From: a virus
IMG/VR virus record: IMGVR_UViG_3300031658_000129
Span: 1 to 23,805 of that record
Reading direction: 5' to 3' (one strand)
DNA length: 23,805 bases
Shown one piece after another: positions 12,084 to 19,578 of the stretch; positions within the stretch are counted from its first letter, which is position 1, and each line of letters begins with the position of its first letter. The notes beneath the pieces were generated by a model. The model saw only the letters and a list, made by a program, of their open reading frames with translations. It was not told the DNA's origin and ran no database searches. A program made the position numbers and the translations under genes.

Positions 12084-12594
12084 AAATTCCTATCGGAATT
12101 TCCATGCAGGCGATAGAACTAGAGAGACTTTAAAAGTCTCAGGAGGGAGAAATAGACGAAGTCTAAAAAGCTGGTAAGTCGTTGAAAAGATTGGAAGTCT
12201 CTGGAGTAAATCTATAGATTTAAAAACATTTTAACATCTCCCTAGTTTTGTAAACTAGAAAGCTGGGACTGAACCTTAAAGACTTTAAAAGTCTTCTATG
12301 CATGTGATGTCTGCATAGCGGGCGTTGAGATTCTATGGAATCTCTGGAGATTTTTAAAGACTCTCTGGAGTCTTTAGGGGGTGGGCAAGCTGCCATGGGG
12401 GGGTACTGGGATATATATACAATCACATACATTTTATGGAGATATGCCATGTAAACCAGATAGCGCCGCAGCTTTAAAAGGCTTTAAAGGGAAGGGCAAG
12501 GGATGGGAAGTCGGGCGACCTCCAAGGTCTTTAAAGGGAGAGGGTTTATAAACTGCGGGATATGTAAGCATGAACCTAAACCTGTATTACATAT
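12084..12594. other. Non-coding array of small perfect hairpins (early leader)
   Basis: This stretch has no credible gene. It contains successive perfect stem-loops: 12084-12101 (AAATTCC stem), 12124-12140 (GAGACT), 12153-12165 (TAGAC), 12207-12222 (TAAATC), 12242-12258 (CTAGTTT), 12279-12295 (AAGACT), 12296-12318 (CTATGCA), 12327-12344 (GAGATTC), 12355-12376 (TAAAGACTC), 12517-12529 (GACCT) and 12560-12594 (ATATGTAA). The 15-mer AGACTTTAAAAGTCT occurs at 12125 and 12280. The 9-mer TCTCTGGAG occurs at 12198, 12341 and 12362. All would lie in the leftward transcript between its start near 12614 and the first early gene. Function unknown. Confidence 0.7.
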
Positions 12595-12620
12595 GCTATA
12601 ACCCCGGGGGCTTAATATCT

Positions 12621-12649
12621 ATTATACCCGTAGAATGAGCATCTGTCAA
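12621..12649 (-). promoter_or_regulatory. Main leftward early promoter
   Basis: On the minus strand a perfect TTGACA (12644-12649) and a perfect TATAAT (12621-12626) are separated by 17 bases, a full sigma70 consensus. Transcription would begin near 12614 and run left through the hairpin array. The flanks AAATAACTTGACA and TACGGGTATA are shared with the rightward promoter. This should be recognised directly by host RNA polymerase on DNA entry. Confidence 0.85.
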
Positions 12650-12725
12650 GTTATTTCTTGTTTATTTGCTGATATGTTACTGTATATACTATAAAGAGCT
12701 TTATATACTATTATATATGAAAATA

Positions 12726-12741
12726 AGTTATAAATAACTTG
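12726..12741. promoter_or_regulatory. Palindrome overlapping the rightward -35 box
   Basis: AAGTTAT and ATAACTT flank a 2-base centre and form a perfect inverted repeat that runs into the TTGACA of the rightward promoter. The ATAACTT half also precedes the -35 box of the leftward promoter. It could be an operator for a phage or host regulator, or simply an AT-rich promoter upstream element. No regulator gene is visible in the window. Confidence 0.4.
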
Positions 12742-12768
12742 ACAAGAGGCTATATTACGGGTATACTA
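12740..12768 (+). promoter_or_regulatory. Main rightward promoter for packaging and structural genes
   Basis: A perfect TTGACA (12740-12745) and TATACT (12763-12768) are separated by 17 bases. Transcription would start near 12775, giving a leader of about 30 nt before the TerS ATG at 12806. It shares AAATAACTTGACA and TACGGGTATA with the leftward promoter, which faces away from it. Its -10 box is one base off consensus. Confidence 0.85.
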
Positions 12769-12805
12769 TAGTAATAGTAAAGAATTAAAGGGAATAAACA
12801 TTATC

Positions 12806-13201
12806 ATGGCTGATAAGCAACTAACCACAAGACAGCAAGACTTCTTGAACAACCTCCCCTCTTGTGGGGGTGATGTTAGGCTCGCAGCAGAGCAAGCAGG
12901 CTACGCAGAGGGAACACACTACGCTGTAGTCAAAGCCCTGCGTACCGAGATACTTGACGTAGCTACCGGCATCCTAAGCCTGAGCGCACCTAAAGCCGCC
13001 ATGAAGCTAGTTAGCATCATGGACAGTGCAGAGCCTATACCACAGGCTAACATGCGCTTACAGGCAGCACAGCAAATCCTAGACCGTGTAGGCTTAGGCA
13101 AGACAGAACGCTTAGATGTCAATGTGAATACAGTTGGTGGGTTGTTTGTTATCCCCGCCAAGAAGGAGGTGGTAATAGATGGAGACTATACGGAGGTCTA
13201 G
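12806..13201 (+). CDS. Terminase small subunit (TerS)-like
   Basis: A 131-residue protein with the layout of phage small terminases. The N-terminal helix-turn-helix region reads LTTRQQDFLNNLPSCGGDVR then AAEQAGYAEGTHYAV, as in the common 'xLTxxQxxFxxxL...AAxxAGY' pattern. A helical oligomerisation region follows, with ANMRLQAAQQILDRVGLGKT near its end and a short C-terminal tail (GGLFVIPAKKEVVIDGDYTEV) that would contact TerL. TerS recognises the phage DNA and regulates cutting by TerL. It is the first gene of the rightward operon. The nearest Shine-Dalgarno-like AGGG is 13 nt from the ATG, so initiation may be weak. The end overlaps the next gene by 23 nt. TerL follows two genes later, supporting the assignment. 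Confidence 0.75.
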   Translation: MADKQLTTRQQDFLNNLPSCGGDVRLAAEQAGYAEGTHYAVVKALRTEILDVATGILSLSAPKAAMKLVSIMDSAEPIPQANMRLQAAQQILDRVGLGKTERLDVNVNTVGGLFVIPAKKEVVIDGDYTEV

Positions 13202-13415
13202 TAGCACTATACCGTTTGGTTATAAGCTCAGTGAGTCTAATAACGAAATGCTAGAGCCAGTGCAAGAAGAACTAGACATGCTAGAAAAGGTTATCCCCCT
13301 CATAAGGGACAGGTCACTAAGCTTACGAGACGGAAGCATTTGGCTTACACATGAAACAGGCAGGGCCATATCACACATGGGCCTTAAAAAAATAGTAAAG
13401 AAGAGAGGCCAATAG
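13179..13415 (+). CDS. Small HTH-like protein resembling a recombinase domain
   Basis: A 78-residue basic protein. The segment STIPFGYKLSESNNEMLEPV followed by helical DMLEKVIPLIRDRSLSLRDG and IWLTHETGRAISHMGLKKIV resembles the DNA-binding 'Recombinase' domain (PF07508) of large serine recombinases. That domain runs 'PyGYr....lvpdp.ea..v..if.....g.slr.IA.wLn..G...s...v..il'. No catalytic serine domain is present or nearby, so it is not itself a recombinase. It probably acts as a small DNA-binding protein. AAGGAGG lies 9 nt before the ATG, inside the end of TerS. Its place between TerS and TerL suggests a packaging or regulatory role. The similarity is from memory and moderate. Confidence 0.65.
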   Translation: METIRRSSSTIPFGYKLSESNNEMLEPVQEELDMLEKVIPLIRDRSLSLRDGSIWLTHETGRAISHMGLKKIVKKRGQ

Positions 13416-13416
13416 A

Positions 13417-13662
13417 ATGACAATGAAAGTAATTACACTCATGCTGACCGCTGTTGTACTGATGGGTTGTCAGACGTTTAACGCTGCTGTAGATGGCGGC
13501 CAAGACATCGTAAACAAGACCATTGCAGCTACCGGCGAAGCAACTGCCGACATCACCCAAGCAATTGGCGGTGACGTAACCAACACCATTACCTACGGCG
13601 CTGATGGTGTTGCAGAAGGTATTCGGCAAGCTACGGGCAATACTACAGAAGCTCAGAAGTAA
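13417..13662 (+). CDS. Small lipoprotein with lipobox
   Basis: An 81-residue protein with a lipoprotein signal peptide: a short basic start (MTMK), a hydrophobic core (VITLMLTAVVL) and the lipobox LMGC with Cys18 as the lipidation site. The mature 64 residues are Ala/Thr/Gly-rich and repetitive (NAAVDGGQDIVNKTIAATGE, then AIGGDVTNTITYGADGVAEG), like small entericidin-type or phage exclusion lipoproteins. It would be anchored in the outer or inner membrane. Possible roles are superinfection exclusion or the outer-membrane part of a spanin, but no inner-membrane spanin partner lies beside it. GAGG lies about 8 nt before the ATG. It begins 1 nt after the preceding stop. Confidence 0.75.
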   Translation: MTMKVITLMLTAVVLMGCQTFNAAVDGGQDIVNKTIAATGEATADITQAIGGDVTNTITYGADGVAEGIRQATGNTTEAQK

Positions 13663-13670
13663 AGAAGACC

Positions 13671-15347
13671 ATGACTGATTGGGAAGAGAATCCCGACAAC
13701 TACGTCAAGGATGATGACGGCCAGTTTGTCTTAAAGCTAGATGGTACTCCTCGTAAAAAGGGCGGCAGAGTTAAAGGTTCAAAGGGTAGGGGATACACAT
13801 ACCACTCAGAGACTAAAGCTAAGCTCAGCGCCAAGAAGTCCGTTAAGGACAAAGAGAAGAAGCTTAAAGCAGCACAGAGTAAAATAGATAACTACAAGAA
13901 GTCTATAAGCAAAACCAAAAAGACTCTTAGCAAGCTCGAAAACGAGAACGCAACAAAGCTCGTAAGCGCCGATGAGCTGGATGACATTCCAACAGCCCTG
14001 CAAGCTGAAGCACAAGAGAATGTTATCTTTAAGGCTAACGAAGGCCCACAGGAAGAGTTCCTAGCGGCTGGAGAGACAGATGTGTTGTACGGTGGTGCAG
14101 CGGGGGGTGGTAAGTCATACGCCATGCTTATTGACCCCCTTCGTTTTGCACACCGCTCAGCCCATAGAGCAATCATCTTGCGCCGCTCTATGCCAGAATT
14201 AAGAGAACTAATCGACAAGAGTCGGGAGCTATACCCAAAAGCATTTCCCGGCGCTAAGTACAAAGAAGTAGAAAAGATGTGGACGTTCCCGAGTGGAGCT
14301 AAGATGGAGTTTGGGTTCTTGGAGCGTGATGCGGATGTTTACCGTTATCAGGGTCAGGCATACAGCTTCATTGGCTTTGATGAGATTACACACTTGCCCA
14401 CGGAATTTGCTTGGAACTACCTTGGTTCACGACTACGAACCACAGACCCCGAGATTGAGGTCTACATGCGTTGTACAGCGAACCCCGGTGGTTCAGGAGC
14501 GCATTGGGTGAAGAAGCGGTACATTGACCCCGCTCCCCCTAATGATAGCTTTAGAGGCGCTGATGGCCTCACTAGAAAGTTTATACCCGCTAGGCTACAG
14601 GACAATCCTTACCTAGCCAAAGATGGTCGTTACGAAAAGATGTTAGCCTCCCTGCCCCCAACGCAGCGACAGCAACTTCTGGAAGGTAACTGGGATGTTG
14701 CAGAAGGCGCAGCGTTTACAGAGTTTAATCCTTTCGACCATGTGATTACGCCCTTTGAGATTCCTATTGGTTGGGAACGCACCAAGGGAATAGATTACGG
14801 TTATGCTTCAGAGAGTGCTTGTGTATGGGGTGCAGTTGACCCCTCTGACGGCACACTGATTATATACCGTGAGTTGTACCGCAAAGGCTTGCTAGGCACT
14901 GAGCTTGGAAGCATGTTGACAGAGATGGAGTACGAAGACCCCTTCTCCGTCCCCGGAGTGCTCGATACAGCGTGTTGGAGCAAGACGGGTACGACAGGCC
15001 CAACAGTCGGCGAAACCCTTCAGAGAGCCGGACACAAGCTCAGAAGAGCAGATAAGAATAGAATACAAGGCAAGATACAAATCCACGAATACTTGAAGTT
15101 GCAACAAAGCGGTAGGCCACGAATACAAATATTTAATACATGCCCTAACCTGATACGTGAGCTTCAAAGTATTCCTCTGGATAAGACTAAGCCCGAAGAC
15201 GTAGATACACACGCATCTGACCACGCATACGATGCACTACGCTACTTGATAATGGGAAGACCCCGTATCAACGATACAATAAATCAGCTTAGACAGTTTA
15301 GAAGAGAATCACACTTCACGCCGTCTGACTCAACATTTGGATACTAA
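13671..15347 (+). CDS. Terminase large subunit (TerL), packaging ATPase-nuclease
   Basis: A 558-residue packaging motor. The ATPase has Walker A GGAAGGGKS (141-149), Walker B IGFDEI (234-239; Asp237, Glu238) and a coupling motif CTANPGG (268-274). The RNase H-like nuclease has Asp375 (GIDYGY), Asp432 (VLDTACW) and Asp517/Asp521 (HASDHAYDALRY). It pumps DNA into the prohead through the portal and cuts concatemers. Residues 1-110 are an unusual lead: a basic GTPRKKGGRVKGSKGRGYTY patch and a Lys-rich coiled coil (residues about 60-95) that precede the normal TerL start. The Shine-Dalgarno is weak (AAAGAAG). The gene starts 8 nt after the lipoprotein stop. Confidence 0.95.
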   Translation: MTDWEENPDNYVKDDDGQFVLKLDGTPRKKGGRVKGSKGRGYTYHSETKAKLSAKKSVKDKEKKLKAAQSKIDNYKKSISKTKKTLSKLENENATKLVSADELDDIPTALQAEAQENVIFKANEGPQEEFLAAGETDVLYGGAAGGGKSYAMLIDPLRFAHRSAHRAIILRRSMPELRELIDKSRELYPKAFPGAKYKEVEKMWTFPSGAKMEFGFLERDADVYRYQGQAYSFIGFDEITHLPTEFAWNYLGSRLRTTDPEIEVYMRCTANPGGSGAHWVKKRYIDPAPPNDSFRGADGLTRKFIPARLQDNPYLAKDGRYEKMLASLPPTQRQQLLEGNWDVAEGAAFTEFNPFDHVITPFEIPIGWERTKGIDYGYASESACVWGAVDPSDGTLIIYRELYRKGLLGTELGSMLTEMEYEDPFSVPGVLDTACWSKTGTTGPTVGETLQRAGHKLRRADKNRIQGKIQIHEYLKLQQSGRPRIQIFNTCPNLIRELQSIPLDKTKPEDVDTHASDHAYDALRYLIMGRPRINDTINQLRQFRRESHFTPSDSTFGY

Positions 15348-15348
15348 A

Positions 15349-15699
15349 ATGAAGAAAGCTAAATACAACAACGGCGGCTTAGTAGCTCGTAAAGATTTCA
15401 AAGGCGTTGGCTCTATTGAAGGCAATCTAGGCGGCAACCAAAACTATCGTAGCGGGAGTGTAACAGCATCTGCTAAATTAGGTGACGCTAGAGTAACCGC
15501 AAGTAGGTCAATGGACTCGATGGGCAACTCTTCTAAAAACTATAGCGTAGAGAAACAACTGAAGAATAAGTCTTCTGCTGGAGTAAAGCTAGGAAAGAAC
15601 CCCAAGGTAACTTACTCCAAGAACTTAGGTAAAGGGTTTACACTTAAAGCTGAAGCCAGTAAAAACTACAGCGGCATGTCAATCTCTAAGCCCCTATAA
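15349..15699 (+). CDS. Gly/Ser-rich basic protein between TerL and portal
   Basis: A 116-residue, strongly basic protein of low complexity. It starts MKKAKYNNGGLVARKDFKGV. The rest is built of short alternating strands rich in Gly, Ser, Asn and Lys (SVTASAKLGDARVTASRS; YSVEKQLKNKSSAGVKLGKN). No membrane segment or enzyme motif is present. I chose the ATG at 15349, 1 nt after the TerL stop; a start at 15337 would lie inside TerL. The N-terminal KYNNGG element resembles KYMGG-type elements in the large virion protein at 17952-19577. That hints that both are virion parts recognised in the same way. It may be a minor head protein; function unknown. Confidence 0.65.
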   Translation: MKKAKYNNGGLVARKDFKGVGSIEGNLGGNQNYRSGSVTASAKLGDARVTASRSMDSMGNSSKNYSVEKQLKNKSSAGVKLGKNPKVTYSKNLGKGFTLKAEASKNYSGMSISKPL

Positions 15700-15710
15700 A
15701 GGAACAGTAC

Positions 15711-17894
15711 ATGAATGACGAAAACACAGAATACGATACGGTCAACAACCTATACTTCGAGCCTGAAGAAACGGCAGGAGGCATGGAGCTTAGCCTAGAG
15801 GAAGATGTACGTAACCGTTTCGTAGGTTTAGTAGAAGACCGTTATGCAGCAGCAGAGCAGGCTAGAGACTTTGACGAGGCTCGCTGGCTCACTGCCTATC
15901 ATAACTTCCGTGGCATTTACAACAAGAATGTAAAGTTCCGTGAGAGCGAGAAGTCTAAAGTATTCGTTAAAGTTACTAAGACTAAAGTTCTAGCGGCATT
16001 CGGTCAGCTAGTAGATGTTATCTTTGGAACTGGTCAGTTTCCTATTGGTGTACGTGAGACTCGGTTGCCCGAAGGTTTAGCAAAGTATACGCACCTCGAA
16101 GCAGGCGCAACAGGTATCGAAACTAGCGCACCTGCTTACGAAGAGCCTGAAGCAGCCCCTGAAGAAGCTAGAAGCCCTTATGATGTTGGCTACGCAGGAG
16201 ACGGTCGAGACGAGCCTCTTAGCGCAGGTAAAACTTTAAGCGCAGGTAAAAGCGTTGTAAGCGCAGCTATTGAAGAAGCAGGCGCAACATTTAAAGACGG
16301 AGCCTCTCCAGACCCACAAGTATTAGAACGCTCTCCTGCTAAGGAAGCGGCACGAAACATGCAGACACTTATCCATGACCAGATTGAAGAGTCAGGCGGT
16401 TCTAGTGAGTTGCGTAATGCGCTCCTTGAATCTACACTGTTCGGCACTGGCATCGTTAAAGGCCCATTCAACTACAACAAGACTTTGAGCCGCTGGACAA
16501 AAGACGAAGACGGTAATCGAGTATATGACCCTATCAATGTTCGTGTACCCCGTATTGAGTTTGTTAGTATCTGGGATTTCTTCCCAGACCCAAGCGCTAC
16601 TTCTATTGAAGACTGTGAGTTTATTGTCCACCGTCACAGAATGAACAGGTCGCAGTTAAGAGGCTTGTCCAGAATGCCTTTCTTTAACAAAGACGCTATC
16701 CGTGAATGCCTCCAAATGGGGCCAAACTATACTGAAAAGGACTATGAACACGAACTGAAAGACGACCATCGTAGCGAAGACTACGGGTCTGGACAGTTTG
16801 AAGTCCTTGAATACTGGGGAATGATGGATGCTGAGTACGCTAGAGAAGTTGGAATGTCGTTACCTGATGAGGTGGATGACCTAGATGAAGTACAAGTTAA
16901 TGCTTGGGTTAGTAATGGTAAGCTTTTACGTGGGGTTGTTAACCCATTTACACCTTACCGACTCCCCTACAATGCCTTTCCTTACGAGCGTAATCCTTAT
17001 TCTTTCTTTGGTATTGGCGTTGCTGAAAATATGGACGACTCTCAACAAATAATGAACGGTCACGCACGTATGGCTATCGACAACCTTGCACTTGCAGGCT
17101 CGTTAGTCTTTGACGTTGATGAGTCAGCGTTGGTTGGCGGTCAGAGCATGGACATTTATCCCGGCAAAGTATTTCGCCGACAGTCTGGTATGCCCGGACA
17201 AGCTATCCACGGTGTCAAATTTCCGAACACTTCTCAAGAAAACATGATGATGTTCGACAAGTTCCGACAGTTGGCTGACGAACAAACCGGCATCCCAAGC
17301 TACTCTCACGGACAAACAGGCGTACAGAGCATGACTCGAACCGCTTCCGGTATGTCTATGTTGTTGGGCGCAGCGTCGCTTAACATTAAAACAGTTATTA
17401 AAAACATTGATGACTTCTTGCTGAAGCCTATCGGTGAAGCATACTTCCAGTGGAACATGCAGTTTTTTGAAGGGAACCTTGAAATTCAAGGAGACTTAGA
17501 AATTCAAGCAATGGGAACAAACAGCCTGATGCAGAAGGAAGTACGTAGTCAACGACTTACTATGTTCCTACAAACTGCACAGAATCCTGCGATTGCACCG
17601 TTTGTTAAAATCTCTAAGATTGTCAGTGAGCTGGCTTATAGCCTTGACCTTGACCCCGATGAGATTCTTAACGACCCTGAAGAAGCAGCAATCATGGCAC
17701 AAATAATAGGAGCACAAAATGCTGGACAAGGAGATGGCGGGCCGACTGGGGCCGCTGGTCAACAACCCGGAACTATGGGCGGCCCTGAAGGAGCACCTCA
17801 ACAACCTACGGAACTTGGAGCTACAGGGACTGGCGGTGGAAACATCGGAACTGGGTCTGTACCGCAGGCAGGGGAAAGCGAGTTCACTGGCTAA
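15711..17894 (+). CDS. Portal protein
   Basis: A 727-residue portal. It is longer than T7 gp8 (536 aa) because of a low-complexity Ala/Glu/Pro insert (residues 129-210, with a direct repeat SAGKTLSAGK) and a Gly/Gln/Pro tail (from residue 665). Recognisable parts are the N-terminal helices, the SIWDFFPDPSATSIEDCEFI segment typical of marine podovirus portals, the NPFTPYRLPYNAFPYERNPY loop, the MDDSQQIMNGHARMAIDNLA helix and the TRTASGMSMLLGAASLNIKT segment near the tunnel. It forms the dodecameric ring through which TerL drives DNA. AAGGA lies 7 nt before the ATG. The last 58 codons are overprinted by another gene in a second frame. Confidence 0.93.
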   Translation: MNDENTEYDTVNNLYFEPEETAGGMELSLEEDVRNRFVGLVEDRYAAAEQARDFDEARWLTAYHNFRGIYNKNVKFRESEKSKVFVKVTKTKVLAAFGQLVDVIFGTGQFPIGVRETRLPEGLAKYTHLEAGATGIETSAPAYEEPEAAPEEARSPYDVGYAGDGRDEPLSAGKTLSAGKSVVSAAIEEAGATFKDGASPDPQVLERSPAKEAARNMQTLIHDQIEESGGSSELRNALLESTLFGTGIVKGPFNYNKTLSRWTKDEDGNRVYDPINVRVPRIEFVSIWDFFPDPSATSIEDCEFIVHRHRMNRSQLRGLSRMPFFNKDAIRECLQMGPNYTEKDYEHELKDDHRSEDYGSGQFEVLEYWGMMDAEYAREVGMSLPDEVDDLDEVQVNAWVSNGKLLRGVVNPFTPYRLPYNAFPYERNPYSFFGIGVAENMDDSQQIMNGHARMAIDNLALAGSLVFDVDESALVGGQSMDIYPGKVFRRQSGMPGQAIHGVKFPNTSQENMMMFDKFRQLADEQTGIPSYSHGQTGVQSMTRTASGMSMLLGAASLNIKTVIKNIDDFLLKPIGEAYFQWNMQFFEGNLEIQGDLEIQAMGTNSLMQKEVRSQRLTMFLQTAQNPAIAPFVKISKIVSELAYSLDLDPDEILNDPEEAAIMAQIIGAQNAGQGDGGPTGAAGQQPGTMGGPEGAPQQPTELGATGTGGGNIGTGSVPQAGESEFTG

Positions 17895-17955
17895 CCTAAT
17901 GAATTTAAAAGAACAGGCTATTGAAGCCAGACAACGGATAGAGGAACAACGATGA
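17719..17955 (+). CDS. Overprinted small helical protein
   Basis: A 78-residue protein read in a different frame from the portal, overlapping its last 176 bases. It starts MLDKEMAGRLGPLVNNPELW. It continues as two amphipathic helices (ALKEHLNNLRNLELQGLAVE; LYRRQGKASSLANLMNLKEQ) and ends AIEARQRIEEQR. A strong AGGAG lies 6-7 nt before the ATG, and the stop overlaps the next ATG by 4 nt (ATGA). Small helical proteins with an 'RxQGxxxxLxxLxxL' pattern occur after portals in other phages. The portal tail in the overlap is low-complexity, so the constraint appears to lie in this frame. It may be a head-completion or scaffold accessory. Confidence 0.75.
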   Translation: MLDKEMAGRLGPLVNNPELWAALKEHLNNLRNLELQGLAVETSELGLYRRQGKASSLANLMNLKEQAIEARQRIEEQR

Positions 17956-19577
17956 AGAAAGTACCTAAACTAAAATATGCAGTAGGCTCAGTAGCTCAAG
18001 CAGCAGCGGAAGGTGCAGATACATTGTTGTCTGAAGCACGTAAAGATGTAGTAGCTCAGCGTAGTCCTAAGCCGGGCGTTGGTAAAGATGATACAGCATT
18101 AGCTGAAACACTTGCCAAAGTAGAAGGGCCGGGGAAAACTGAAGCGGCTCCTGAAGGGGGCCAAGACAACCTGATGGCTACTACTAAGCTTGTAAACTCT
18201 TTTAGCTTTCAGGGCGGCAACAAGAAGATGGACAAGCAGTTCATCATGGAGTCTTTAAGCTCCGTTGCTGATACCCCTATTGTAGAAAACAAACAGTCTA
18301 TTGCTGAGTTTATTACTGACCTCCACCGTGTTCAAGTAGAAGAAGAGTCTAAGCCGTTATTGTCCCCGAAGGACTTTCAAAAGCTTAATAGCTTTGCAGC
18401 AGACGCTGGTGACGAAGGCCGCTTAGAAAAGAAAGAAGGCGGCGAAGTATCTGACGAAGATAAGTACATTAGTCTTTATAAGTCTATGGAGCAGTCCATG
18501 GACAAAGCTAAAGATGATGCTTCTAAGGAAAGAATATACAAACGATTTGCAGAGGTAGAAAACTCTTTTGACGGTAATGTTATTTCTAACGCTTTGCAGA
18601 AGATGGACGCAGAGGAAGAAGGTAGAGTAGGTAAGTTCTTTGGCGGCATAATGAAGGTAGCTAAAGAAGTATTAGGTCAAAGTGGCGGCGGTGAACCTAC
18701 TGGTATTCTTGGCGCAATAATGAAGGGCGGTGCTGAAGGCACAACTACTGTACCTCAAGGCCAAGACGAGGCGGCAAGCATTAGCGCTCTCGAAGGCCCA
18801 GACCCTATTTCTGCTGCTAACAATGCACCGATTGCAAACTTTGCAGAGGGTGGACGAATCTCTGTTTCTGAGTATGTAAAAGCTAGAGACAAGGCACTAA
18901 AAGATATAGACAACACTGAAAGTCTCACTGAGAGAGAAGAAATCAGTGCAGCTTTTTCAAAAGTATCTAAAGAGTTTATGGAACAAGAAAGTTTAGGTGA
19001 CTCAATAGATAGAGAGCGAGCAGAAAAAGCAAAAGCTCTTAAAAAGAAAAACATGGGCGGTTCGCTGCTTGCAGACGACAAGCCTGTAGATACTTACGAC
19101 AACATCCCCGAAGGCGAGAAAGAAGCAGTAGAAGCTTCACAACTCCCTGACGAAGAGATGGAAGATGAGTACGCTGGATTCGTTCTAGGCGAAGCTCTAA
19201 GCACAGAAGACCAAGAATATTTAATGGGCGCTCTTGAAGGTGATGAGCGTCTGGGTGGTATCTTTGACAAGGTCATGGATATTGCTGGAGAATTTGCAGG
19301 TGACGGAGCCGTTAAAGGCCCGGGAACCGGCACATCAGATTCGATACCCGCAAGGTTGTCGGATGGTGAATTTGTTTTCACCAGAAAAGCAACTGACCAG
19401 CTAGGTACGGAAAAGCTTCAAACTATGATGGACGAAGCTGAACGTGCTTACGATGGCGGTTTAATGAAAAAGTACATGGGTGGAAGCATTCTAGGAGGCA
19501 TGGATGAAGTAGAAGATAATGATAAAAAAGTCTACGACCAGATGTTAACCTCTAATGCCATGCCAAGTGTACGATAA
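17952..19577 (+). CDS. Large virion protein with SDSIPA..SDGEF motif
   Basis: A 541-residue acidic protein, largely helical and low in complexity. Near the C-terminus (about residues 454-475) is GTSDSIPARLSDGEFVFTRK, a motif widespread in marine phage virion proteins of unknown role. Short Gly-Gly elements recur: KYAVGS at the N-terminus, NFAEGGRISV near residue 297, KKKNMGGSLLADD near 367 and MKKYMGGSILGG near 505. These divide the chain into segments of helical, Glu/Lys-rich linkers. It could be an internal virion or ejection protein, or a head-to-tail structural protein. Position between portal and scaffold is unusual for ejection proteins, which in T7 lie after the tail genes. No hydrolase motif is visible. 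Confidence 0.75.
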   Translation: MKKVPKLKYAVGSVAQAAAEGADTLLSEARKDVVAQRSPKPGVGKDDTALAETLAKVEGPGKTEAAPEGGQDNLMATTKLVNSFSFQGGNKKMDKQFIMESLSSVADTPIVENKQSIAEFITDLHRVQVEEESKPLLSPKDFQKLNSFAADAGDEGRLEKKEGGEVSDEDKYISLYKSMEQSMDKAKDDASKERIYKRFAEVENSFDGNVISNALQKMDAEEEGRVGKFFGGIMKVAKEVLGQSGGGEPTGILGAIMKGGAEGTTTVPQGQDEAASISALEGPDPISAANNAPIANFAEGGRISVSEYVKARDKALKDIDNTESLTEREEISAAFSKVSKEFMEQESLGDSIDRERAEKAKALKKKNMGGSLLADDKPVDTYDNIPEGEKEAVEASQLPDEEMEDEYAGFVLGEALSTEDQEYLMGALEGDERLGGIFDKVMDIAGEFAGDGAVKGPGTGTSDSIPARLSDGEFVFTRKATDQLGTEKLQTMMDEAERAYDGGLMKKYMGGSILGGMDEVEDNDKKVYDQMLTSNAMPSVR

Positions 19578-19578
19578 C

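Noticed and set aside
12084-12376. Possible CRISPR array
   Set aside because: Repeated stems are short, differ from each other and are irregularly spaced; there are no constant repeats with uniform spacers.
12220-12450. 76-codon minus-strand frame in the divergence region
   Set aside because: It has no Shine-Dalgarno, its product is low-quality (His/Arg/Pro/Ser-rich without pattern), and it runs straight through several perfect hairpins, so it is a chance opening.
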